Positions 6,980-14,192 of a stretch of 17,031 nt of DNA are shown piece after piece. The position numbers and the translations under genes were made by a program. The stretch is from CAZUCD01 sp964618855 (GTDB lineage: Bacteria > Sumerlaeota > Sumerlaeia > SLMS01 > JANRJK01). Each line of letters starts with the position of its first letter. Positions within the stretch are counted from its first letter, which is position 1. The stretch is from NCBI GenBank assembly GCA_964618855.1, contig CAZUCD010000076.1, positions 1 through 17,031 on the forward strand, written 5' to 3'. Below the pieces are notes generated by a model. That model searched no databases, had not been told where the DNA came from, and saw nothing but the letters and a program-made list of their open reading frames with translations.

Positions 6980-8859
6980 GTTCCCGGCAGGAAGGGGACC
7001 CCGCTACGCCCCGCCTCTGCCTCCTCCTCTTCATGGCCGTCGTCGCGTGGTTCCTTCCTTCGCTGCCCTTCGAGATCACGAACTGGGACGACGACTTCTA
7101 CATCGAAATGAACCCATACCTGCGCGCAGGGTTCCCCGGCAACGCATGGCGGGCCTTCGGCGAGTCGTACTTTGGGAACTACCATCCACTGACGATGGTC
7201 TCGTATGCGTTGGACTACACGGTGGGTGGGATGTCCCCAGCGGTGTTTCGCGCGCAGAACATCGCCTGGCATGCGGGTGCCTGCGTGCTGCTTGCGCTGT
7301 TGCTGCGCCGGTTTGGCGCCGGCGATGCGGCGTTCCTGCTCGCGCTCGCATGGGGGATTCACCCCATGAGAAACGAAAACGTGGTTTGGCTGAGCGAGCG
7401 GAAGGACGTGCTCAGCGGCTTCTTCCTGTTGGCCGCGCTCCTCGTGAGGACGCGCCCCATCCCCGGGCCGGAGCCGGCGCGGGCCCCCCTCGCGCACATG
7501 GCGTGCGAAGGGGCGCTCGTCCTCGCCGCGCTCCTGTCGAAGCCGGTGGGGGTCATCTACGCGCCGCTGGCGTTGGCGCACGCCGCACTGCTCGACCGCC
7601 CTCGCCTCCGCCGCGAGCTCCCCTTCCACGCCGTGTTGTGGATCCTGTGCCTGGGCTTCGCAGTGATCAACGTCATGGCGCAGGACGGCAACCCCCTGCC
7701 GTCGGACCTGACCGGTCCCCTTGCGAGGGTGAAGGGCATTGCCCTGTCCTGCGGCTGGTACCCGCTGAAGACCATGGTGCCCGTGGGCCCTTCCCCGCTG
7801 CATCCGCGCGCCTTTGCGCCGGGGGCGGGCTCGGCCATGTTCATCGCATGCGCCCTGGTTGCGGCATTGCTCGCCGCCTGGGGGTTGGCCAACAGCCGAC
7901 GTTCCCCAGCGGTGGCCTTCGGGATCGCGGCCTACTTCATCGCGCTCGCGCCGGTGTCCGGGCTCGTGCCCGACGGCGCCGCCTTTGCCGCGGACCGCTA
8001 CGCTTACCTGCCGTCGGTGGGACTGCTCATGGCGATTTCGGCGGCACTTGCGTCCCGGGCGGAACGGCTCCGGCTTGCTGCCGGCGGAGTTCTCATCATC
8101 CCGATCCTTGCGGCGGCACCCCTTGCGCAGATGGAAGTGTGGCGCACGAGCCGCTCCCTCTGGGCGCGCGTGCTTGAGGTGTATCCCGATTTCTCCGCGG
8201 CGCGGGTCAAGCTCGCCCAGGAGGACATGGAACGCGGGAGCCGCAGGACTGGCCCCGCAGCGACCGGGGCGCCACCCGGGGCGGACACGCTCGCGCTCGA
8301 GGTCGCACAGCGTGCGGCCCTGCGTGCGGGCCGCCTTGACGAGGCACGGATGGCCGTGGCGTCGCTTCCCCCGGGCGCGGCGCGCTGGCGGGGCACGCTG
8401 CTGCTTGCGGCGGGCGAACGCGACGCCGGGGCGGCGGTCGACGCCGCGCGCGGTCTCCTTTCCTCGGGGGATCGCACGCGCGAGGATGCGGGGCTTGCCG
8501 TCTGCAAGCTCGCGGAGGCCGGCGCCACCGACGAGGCGATGCGCATCGCCCAAGCCCATGAACGACCCATATCGCTCACGATGGCGCACGGGCAGGGGAT
8601 GCTCGCACGCGCCCTGATTCGTGAAGGGCGCGCCGGGGACGCCCTTGCGCTCCTCGTCCGCGCGCGGGCCGTCAATCCGGAGGACCCGGAGGCGGTCATG
8701 GGCATCGTGGAGCATGCCATTGCCACGGGCGATCCCGCGAGGGCTGCAGCGTGGCTCAGCTCAGTCGCTTCACGACGCGGCTTGCCGAGCGCGACGAGGG
8801 ACGCGCTCGAAGCCGCATCCGAGGCCTTTCATCGGCGATTTTCTGCGCGGCAACCGTGA
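6976..8859 (+). CDS. TMTC/O-mannosyltransferase-like GT-C membrane protein with TPR-like C-terminus (copy 2)
   Basis: This 627-residue paralogue of the preceding gene has the same layout: membrane segments from about 13 to 385, then a helical soluble domain. Shared landmarks are NWDDDFYI (36-43), NYHPLT (68-73), ENVVWLSERKDVLS (134-147), LLSKPVG (186-192), NVMAQD (232-237), ADRYAYLPSVGL (339-350) and SLWARVLEVYPDF (394-406). The membrane half is clearly conserved between the copies. The C-terminal half is shorter, alanine-rich and much more diverged, which suggests different acceptors or partners. Its ATG (6976-6978) overlaps the TGA of copy 1. The reading frame is open far upstream of this ATG, but that part is a shadow of copy 1. 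The last 104 bases are antisense to the end of the methyltransferase gene. The catalytic role is inferred from the family; donor and acceptor are unknown. Confidence 0.85.
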   Translation: MSSRQEGDPATPRLCLLLFMAVVAWFLPSLPFEITNWDDDFYIEMNPYLRAGFPGNAWRAFGESYFGNYHPLTMVSYALDYTVGGMSPAVFRAQNIAWHAGACVLLALLLRRFGAGDAAFLLALAWGIHPMRNENVVWLSERKDVLSGFFLLAALLVRTRPIPGPEPARAPLAHMACEGALVLAALLSKPVGVIYAPLALAHAALLDRPRLRRELPFHAVLWILCLGFAVINVMAQDGNPLPSDLTGPLARVKGIALSCGWYPLKTMVPVGPSPLHPRAFAPGAGSAMFIACALVAALLAAWGLANSRRSPAVAFGIAAYFIALAPVSGLVPDGAAFAADRYAYLPSVGLLMAISAALASRAERLRLAAGGVLIIPILAAAPLAQMEVWRTSRSLWARVLEVYPDFSAARVKLAQEDMERGSRRTGPAATGAPPGADTLALEVAQRAALRAGRLDEARMAVASLPPGAARWRGTLLLAAGERDAGAAVDAARGLLSSGDRTREDAGLAVCKLAEAGATDEAMRIAQAHERPISLTMAHGQGMLARALIREGRAGDALALLVRARAVNPEDPEAVMGIVEHAIATGDPARAAAWLSSVASRRGLPSATRDALEAASEAFHRRFSARQP

Positions 8860-9775
8860 TCGTGCCGCCCGCGTGCGCAAACGCCTCCGCCCCCGCCAGG
8901 CAGAACGCCAGCGGCGTCAGAAGCGCCGCGAGCGCGATCTCACCCGCCACACTCGCGCCGAGCTTCTCCCGCCCCTTCAGGAACTCGTACAGCCGATCCT
9001 GCGGGAAACGCCGGTTCAGCAGGCCCTGGAGCCATCCGTAGGGGTTCTGGTCGAGCGCGAAGTGCCACCACTTCATCGGCTGGAATCCCGCGCGGCGGAG
9101 TATCCGCGAGAGCGTCGCGGGCGAGAAGTGCCACAGGTGGCGCGGCGGATCGCGGTGGAACCAATCCGCGCCGCAGGCCCGGCTCTGCCAGCTCGCCGCG
9201 TTGGGCAGCGAAACGAACACCCAGCCCTTGCGCTCGACGAGGCGGTTGGCCGCACGCAGCGTCGCCAGCGGCTCCGACACGTGCTCGAGCACGTGCCAGA
9301 GAGTCACCAGCGAGTAGCGGCCCTTCTCGAGGTCCAGCGAGGAGAGCTCCCCGACGTGGACCTTCAGGTCACCATCGGGGGAGGCACGCCGGGCGGATTC
9401 CGCGGTCAACTCGGTGCCCTCGACGACATAGCCCGCACGCTTCGCACCGCGAAGGAAGTTCCCGTTCCCGCAACCCACGTCGAGCACCACCGGCTCGCTT
9501 TCGTCGGGGGGCACGAACGGGCGCACCAGCCTCGTCCGGCCATCCTGAATCCATCGGAATGCGGAGCCCACGGGCCCGATGAACTTCTTCGAACCCTCGC
9601 CATAGTAGTCCGACGCATACGCCTCCGCGAGGACCTCGGCGGAGGGCGCGGGATTCAGGTACTCCGTCCCGCACTTCGTGCAACGGACGAGCTGGAAAGT
9701 CCCCCTCATCCCGCGGCGGCGCAGGGGGAACAGCGCCGTGGACTCCGCGCACCCGCACCAGCACTTGCCGTTCAC
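8756..9775 (-). CDS. Class I SAM-dependent methyltransferase with N-terminal cysteine cluster
   Basis: This 339-residue protein has a GTG start whose bases overlap the stop of the upstream glycosyltransferase as GTGA, which fixes the start and implies coupling. Cysteines 5, 7 and 9 with Cys32 and Cys35 (CTKC) look like a small zinc site, common in methyltransferases of sugar and surface-glycan clusters. SAM motif I is VLDVGCGNG at 97-105. HVLEHV at 161-166 is the usual motif after strand 4, and DPPRHLWHFS at 209-218 is typical of this subgroup. A hydrophobic stretch at about 276-298 could be a membrane anchor or amphipathic helix. The last 27 or so residues are basic and lie where the gene overlaps GT-C copy 2 in antisense. 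This tail looks like a recent extension and may be unimportant. The substrate is probably a lipid-linked sugar, glycan or lipid; this is inferred from context. Confidence 0.85.
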   Translation of the reverse strand: MNGKCWCGCAESTALFPLRRRGMRGTFQLVRCTKCGTEYLNPAPSAEVLAEAYASDYYGEGSKKFIGPVGSAFRWIQDGRTRLVRPFVPPDESEPVVLDVGCGNGNFLRGAKRAGYVVEGTELTAESARRASPDGDLKVHVGELSSLDLEKGRYSLVTLWHVLEHVSEPLATLRAANRLVERKGWVFVSLPNAASWQSRACGADWFHRDPPRHLWHFSPATLSRILRRAGFQPMKWWHFALDQNPYGWLQGLLNRRFPQDRLYEFLKGREKLGASVAGEIALAALLTPLAFCLAGAEAFAHAGGTITVAAQKIADERPRMRLRARPSSRSASRVVKRLS

Positions 9776-10551
9776 GTTCGGTTGCGCCCCCCGAAGCCGG
9801 GACCGCGCCGCCTGCGCGGCACGGTGAATGGAAACAGCCGCGACGGAAACAGGCGCTTGCGCGCGAGGAAGCACCGGAGGCTCACGCCCAGAACGCCAAG
9901 CCCGTACACGCAACTGCGCCGGAAGTTGATGCTCGACGCCTCGGCGAAGTACCGGGTCGGGCAACTAATCTCGCCGAGGCGGAAGCCAAAGTAGGACGCC
10001 TGCACGAGCATCTGGTTGTCGAAGATGAAGTCGTCGTCGTACTCGTTCAGCGCCAGCTTCTCCAGCACCTCGCGCGTGAAGGCCCGGTAGCCCGTGTGGT
10101 ACTCGGAGAGCTTCTCGCCGATCAGGATGTTCTGGAAAGCCGTCAGGAAGCGGTTCGCGACGAACTTGTAGTAGGGCATCCCGCCGAGCAGCGCCCCCGT
10201 CCCGAGGATGCGCGAGCCCAGCACCACGTCGTAGTGCCCGCTGGCGATCATCGAGGCCATGGCCGGGATCAGCCGCGGCGAGTACTGGTAGTCCGGGTGG
10301 ACCATCACCACGATGTCGGCCCCGAGCCTGAGAGCCTCTGCATAGCAGGTCTTCTGGTTCCCCCCGTACCCCTTGTTCCTGCGGTGCACGACGGTGCGGA
10401 TGCCCAGCCTCGCGGCCAGGTCCACCGTCCCGTCCCGGCTGGCGTCGTCCACGAGGATGACCTCGTCCACGACGGACGTGTCCACTTCCCGCCAGGTCTT
10501 CTCGAGCGTCTTCTCCGCATTGTAGGCGGGAAAGACGACGGCCACCTTCAT
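9772..10551 (-). CDS. Family 2 glycosyltransferase, polyprenyl-phosphate-sugar synthase-like
   Basis: This protein of about 259 residues has a GT-A fold. VVFPAYNAEKTLEKT at 5-19 opens the nucleotide-binding domain. VDDASRDGT at 34-42 supplies the first acidic motif. VHPDYQYSP (84-92) stands at the metal-binding DxD position, and LSEYHTGYRAFTREVLE (148-164) forms the acceptor side. This set belongs to the DPM1/DPG-synthase-like group that moves a nucleotide-activated sugar onto a lipid phosphate at the inner face of the membrane. It lacks the C-terminal membrane helices of some relatives and ends in a basic tail. I took the ATG at 10551-10549, giving MKVAVVFPAYN. An in-frame ATG at 10563 would add MIRG, and neither has a clear ribosome site. 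It is divergent from the histidine kinase and overlaps the methyltransferase by 4 bases. A role as donor-maker for the nearby GT-C proteins is inference. Confidence 0.88.
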   Translation of the reverse strand: MKVAVVFPAYNAEKTLEKTWREVDTSVVDEVILVDDASRDGTVDLAARLGIRTVVHRRNKGYGGNQKTCYAEALRLGADIVVMVHPDYQYSPRLIPAMASMIASGHYDVVLGSRILGTGALLGGMPYYKFVANRFLTAFQNILIGEKLSEYHTGYRAFTREVLEKLALNEYDDDFIFDNQMLVQASYFGFRLGEISCPTRYFAEASSINFRRSCVYGLGVLGVSLRCFLARKRLFPSRLFPFTVPRRRRGPGFGGRNRT

Positions 10552-10627
10552 GCCCCGAATCATGGTCTTGAGCTTTCGCGTTCGTTGCGGTCGATTGGCC
10601 ATGGTTCTGTCGCCAGCCGCAAGTTGA

Positions 10628-10634
10628 AGAGGGG
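10628..10634 (+). promoter_or_regulatory. Ribosome binding site for the TTG-started histidine kinase
   Basis: AGAGGGG lies five bases before TTG at 10640, and an in-frame stop (TGA at 10625-10627) lies just upstream. The frame has no earlier start, and the next candidates would cut into the first membrane segment. TTG with this ribosome site is therefore the best start. Confidence 0.55.
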
Positions 10635-10639
10635 TTCCC

Positions 10640-13210
10640 TTGCCCAGGTCGTCCGACCAATACCGCACCCCCGTCCGCGAGGTCACCGGCAGCCTGCGCC
10701 GCAAGGTATTCCTTGTGGTGGTCGTCATCGGCATCATCCCGGCCGCGCTGGCGCTGGCGATCTCGTACATCGCGGCGTTCACCTCGGTGGTGAACATGGT
10801 GCGCGAGGGGAGCATCGGCGAGGCCACCATGCTCGCGCAGGACTTCGATGCGCGTCTGGCCCGTTTTGCCGAGCGGTTCCGCGAGGGACTCGGGGCCGAG
10901 GGCATCGCCCCGGCCGTCGCGCGGGTCGCCGAGCCCGAGCCCCAGGACGAGGCCGCGGTCCGCGCCCTGTGGGTCCCCATCGCAACCGCCATCGGCGAGC
11001 TGCCCGTCCACATCCTCGACTCCGGGGGAAAGCCCCTCGCCGTCCTCTCCCGCGGCAAGCTGAACGTCCCCGAACAGGCGGGGGAGGACAGTGCCAGGAT
11101 CGACTATGGGGGGGCGGTCGCGAGGCTACGCGACGGCGCGGCGGAGCGAGTCGTCACCCTCGCCGAGGAGCGCGGCCCCGAAGGCACTCCGGAGCTGTGG
11201 CTCATCGGCAGGCTCCTCAACAGCCCCGCAGGCGCCCCCTTGTTCGCCGCCGTGAAACTGCCACTCGACAGGACCATTCAAAACGTCGAGACACCGCCGG
11301 GAAGCACGGAGAAGCGCGTCCTCAGCATCGTCTCGCACAGGCTGGGCGTGGTTCGCGCCCCCGCCCAGGACGACAGCCTCGACAGCATGTGGAAGGCAGA
11401 CCCCTCGTCCCTCTTCAACGAGCGAACGGGCACGGTCCCGAAGCCGGGCGCCGAGGGGTTGGAGTTTGCATACTCGCGGATCCTCACGGCGGCTGCGCTC
11501 TCCGCGGATTCCCCCAGGCCGGTCGAGTGGTCCGTCGTCCAGCCGGTTGACCTCAACGACACGCTCGCCAACCTGCGGCACGCGCTCTGGTCCGTCGCCG
11601 TCGCCGGTGTCGTCCTCCTGACCGGGATAGCGGCCTTCGGATTCTACGCGGCGGAGCGCCTCGTCCGTCCCGTCCACGAGCTGACCGCCAGCGTGGGCAG
11701 GCTCGCGAGCGGGGAACTCGACCACCGCGTCAACGTCAGGACGGGCGACGAGCTGGAGGTCCTCGGCTCCTCCGTCAACCAGATGGCTGGCACGCTGGCG
11801 GAAAGCTACCGGCGACTCGCCATGAAGCTCCTTGAGCTGGACGAAAAGGCGCGCCAGTTGGCCCTCATCCACCAGATCGGCAAGTCCATCAACCGGTCCC
11901 TGGACATGGAGCAGCTCTTCCGTCTCTTCACCAGCGAGGTGCGCGACCTGATCCCGATCGACCGGATTTCGCTGTGCCTCGTGTCTGAGTCGGGCCGCGA
12001 CGTCGAGCTTGCCCACGTGTTTCCTCCGGACCGGCTGATCCTCCCCAAGGGGGCGCGCATCCCCGTCGCCAACTCCTACATCGGGGAGGGCATCCTCACC
12101 GGCGCGCCGGGCACGCACGACCTACTCGGGCGCAAGGGTGGCATGGAGGAGGAGCGCCTCCTCGATGCAACCGGGATGGCGCGGCTCTGCGTCATTCCCC
12201 TGAACACCGCGAACGGAACAATAGGCGTCCTTGCGCTCTCGGACGCCGACCCGAACCGATTCACCCCGGAGGAGGTCGAGACGCTTTCGCTCATCGCGGA
12301 CACGCTCGCGCTGGCCGTGGACCACAGCCGCCTGTTCGACCGCGTGAAGAGCTTCGCGGCGGAACTCGAACGAAAGGTCGAGGAGCGCACGCGCGACCTG
12401 AAGTCCGCGCAGAACCAGCTCATCCAGGCCGAGAAGTTCGCCGCGACCGGCAAGATCGCCACAGACCTCGCCCACGAGATCAACAACCCCCTGTCCATCA
12501 TCAAGAACTACCTCGCCATCGTCTCCAGCCAGCTCCTCCGCCCCCAGAACTCCACCGCGGACACAGAGGCCACGCGCGACGGCATTCGCGTCATCGAGGA
12601 GGAGATCGACCGCATCGCCCGCATCGTCTCGCAGCTCCGCCAGTTGCACGCCCCCCAAACCCAGCAACTCCGCGACATCGACATCGCGGAGGAGCTGCGC
12701 GCCATGTCGGAGCTGTTCCGCGCGACATTCTCCAAGCGAAGCATCGACCTGCGCCTCGAAGCGGATGCTGGAATCGGGCGGGTACGGCTCTGCGGCGACC
12801 ACCTGCGCCAGATACTCGTCAACCTCCTGAACAACGCCGCCGACGCGACCGAAGGAGGCGGGTCCATCACCGTCAGGGCGTTCGTCGACCCGGTGCGCCC
12901 CCGGACGTTCTGCGTGGCCGTGGCCGACACGGGGACGGGCATCGCGGAAGAGAATCTCACGCGTGTCTTCGACCCGTTTTTCACGACAAAGAAGGAGGGC
13001 AAGGGGACCGGCCTCGGCCTCTCGGTCTCCTACAGCCTGGCGCAGCGCATGGGTGGGGCGCTCACGTGCGATTCCGTCATGGGAAAGGGAACGACCATGA
13101 CCATCGTTCTCCCCCTCGACCCGCCACCCCAGGCGGGCGATCCTTCCAATGGAGAGGCCGAAGACCTCGAAGCCATCCGCCGCAAGGGCGGAAAGATCTA
13201 CCTCGGATAG
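10640..13210 (+). CDS. Membrane sensor histidine kinase (HAMP-GAF-HisKA-HATPase)
   Basis: This 856-residue kinase has a first membrane helix at about 23-47, an extracytoplasmic sensor of about 265 residues and a second helix at about 314-337. HAMP follows at about 338-392. A GAF domain (about 403-565) leads through a coiled coil (565-600) to the HisKA domain, with phospho-acceptor His612 in AHEINNP. The ATPase domain has an N box QILVNLLNNAADA (724-736), G1 VADTGTGI (761-768), an F box FDPFFTTKK (777-785) and G2 GTGLGL (789-794). All catalytic motifs are intact. It has no receiver domain and no response regulator is adjacent, so its partner is elsewhere. The sensor has no domain I recognise. 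It starts with TTG after a good ribosome site and ends 7 bases before the sugar kinase. The signal may be envelope- or sugar-related by context, which is inference. Confidence 0.95.
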   Translation: MPRSSDQYRTPVREVTGSLRRKVFLVVVVIGIIPAALALAISYIAAFTSVVNMVREGSIGEATMLAQDFDARLARFAERFREGLGAEGIAPAVARVAEPEPQDEAAVRALWVPIATAIGELPVHILDSGGKPLAVLSRGKLNVPEQAGEDSARIDYGGAVARLRDGAAERVVTLAEERGPEGTPELWLIGRLLNSPAGAPLFAAVKLPLDRTIQNVETPPGSTEKRVLSIVSHRLGVVRAPAQDDSLDSMWKADPSSLFNERTGTVPKPGAEGLEFAYSRILTAAALSADSPRPVEWSVVQPVDLNDTLANLRHALWSVAVAGVVLLTGIAAFGFYAAERLVRPVHELTASVGRLASGELDHRVNVRTGDELEVLGSSVNQMAGTLAESYRRLAMKLLELDEKARQLALIHQIGKSINRSLDMEQLFRLFTSEVRDLIPIDRISLCLVSESGRDVELAHVFPPDRLILPKGARIPVANSYIGEGILTGAPGTHDLLGRKGGMEEERLLDATGMARLCVIPLNTANGTIGVLALSDADPNRFTPEEVETLSLIADTLALAVDHSRLFDRVKSFAAELERKVEERTRDLKSAQNQLIQAEKFAATGKIATDLAHEINNPLSIIKNYLAIVSSQLLRPQNSTADTEATRDGIRVIEEEIDRIARIVSQLRQLHAPQTQQLRDIDIAEELRAMSELFRATFSKRSIDLRLEADAGIGRVRLCGDHLRQILVNLLNNAADATEGGGSITVRAFVDPVRPRTFCVAVADTGTGIAEENLTRVFDPFFTTKKEGKGTGLGLSVSYSLAQRMGGALTCDSVMGKGTTMTIVLPLDPPPQAGDPSNGEAEDLEAIRRKGGKIYLG

Positions 13211-13217
13211 GACGACC

Positions 13218-14183
13218 ATGAGCCTGCATGTGATCGGAGTGGACGGCGGCGGGACCAAGACCAACGGGGTCCTGATGCGCGACGATGGCGCCGTGCTTGC
13301 AGAGGCCCGATTCCCGGGCTCGAATCCGCACGCGTCCTCGCGGGAACAGGTGCGCGAGGTCCTCGGCGGGCTCCTTCAGGAACTTTGCCGCATGGCCGCC
13401 ATGCCCCTTGGCGAGGTGAACTCCATCTGCCTCGCCATGGCCGGCGTCGACCGCCCCAGGGACCGCGAGCTGATCGAGGGATTCGTCCGGCCGCTTCTCA
13501 ACCCCACCCAGCAGCTCCTCGTCGTGAACGACGCGGTTGCCGGCATCATGTCCGCGCTCGACAAGCCGCACGGGCTCATGCTCATCAGCGGCACGGGCTC
13601 GGTGTGCTTCGGCTTCCGGGAGGACGGGCTGACCTCGCGGTGCGGCGGCTGGGGGCAACTCCTCGGCGACGAGGGGAGCGGCTATTGGATCGCCCTCGAG
13701 GCGCTGAAGGCCGTGATCCGCAACTTCGACGGGCGCGAGGGCCCCACGTCGCTCACCGACGCCATCCTCGGCAGGCTCGCGCTCGACCAGCCGACCGACA
13801 TCCTCGGCTGGCTGCAGCGCATTGAAAACTCGAAGCCGGAGATTGCGACCCTCGCCGTCCTAGTCCACGAGGCCGATGCCCGCGGGGACGCGGTGGCCAG
13901 CCGCATCCTCGACGAAGCGGCCCACCAGCTCGACGTGATAACGGCGCCCGCATACCGGGTCCTCTTCGGCAACGACTCCGCCGAGGTGCCGATCGTGTTC
14001 GGTGGCAGCAACCTGCTGAAGGGCGAGCGCTTCCAGGCACGCGTCCGCGAGCGCATGGTGGCATCGTGGATGAACCTCGCCCCTGTGCTGCCAAGGTACG
14101 AGGCGGTCGTGGGCGCGGGCCGGTTTGCGCTTCTGGAGGCGAGGCGGCAGGCGGCCCACCCGGTCCATCGCCACTACACCTGA
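13218..14183 (+). CDS. BadF/BadG/BcrA/BcrD-type ATPase, probable N-acetylglucosamine kinase
   Basis: This 321-residue protein has the ASKHA fold. The phosphate-1 loop GVDGGGTKTNGV is at 7-18. MAGVDRPRD (74-82) and VVNDAVAGI (102-110) form the connecting motifs. The adenosine/phosphate-2 segment ISGTGSVCFGF (123-133) is followed by RCGGWGQLLGDEGSGYWI (141-158), the sequence that marks GlcNAc and MurNAc kinase-like members of the BadF family. FGGSNLLKG (261-269) closes the ATP site. It lacks the cysteines of the iron-sulphur benzoyl-CoA reductase activators, so an amino-sugar kinase in the cytoplasm is the likelier role. The exact sugar (GlcNAc, MurNAc or glucosamine) is unproven. The ATG at 13218 has AGGA five bases upstream, overlapping the stop of the histidine kinase gene. 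The GT4 gene starts 9 bases after its stop. Confidence 0.85.
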   Translation: MSLHVIGVDGGGTKTNGVLMRDDGAVLAEARFPGSNPHASSREQVREVLGGLLQELCRMAAMPLGEVNSICLAMAGVDRPRDRELIEGFVRPLLNPTQQLLVVNDAVAGIMSALDKPHGLMLISGTGSVCFGFREDGLTSRCGGWGQLLGDEGSGYWIALEALKAVIRNFDGREGPTSLTDAILGRLALDQPTDILGWLQRIENSKPEIATLAVLVHEADARGDAVASRILDEAAHQLDVITAPAYRVLFGNDSAEVPIVFGGSNLLKGERFQARVRERMVASWMNLAPVLPRYEAVVGAGRFALLEARRQAAHPVHRHYT

Positions 14184-14192
14184 CCGCCGCCC

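Noticed and set aside
10568..10596. TTGAGC and TCGATT at 17-base spacing as a promoter for the histidine kinase
   Set aside because: Both hexamers match the consensus weakly and the position is the only other support; not strong enough to list.
13138..13210. C-terminal tail of the histidine kinase as a partial receiver domain
   Set aside because: About 24 residues after the ATPase domain contain none of the receiver motifs; it is only a charged tail.
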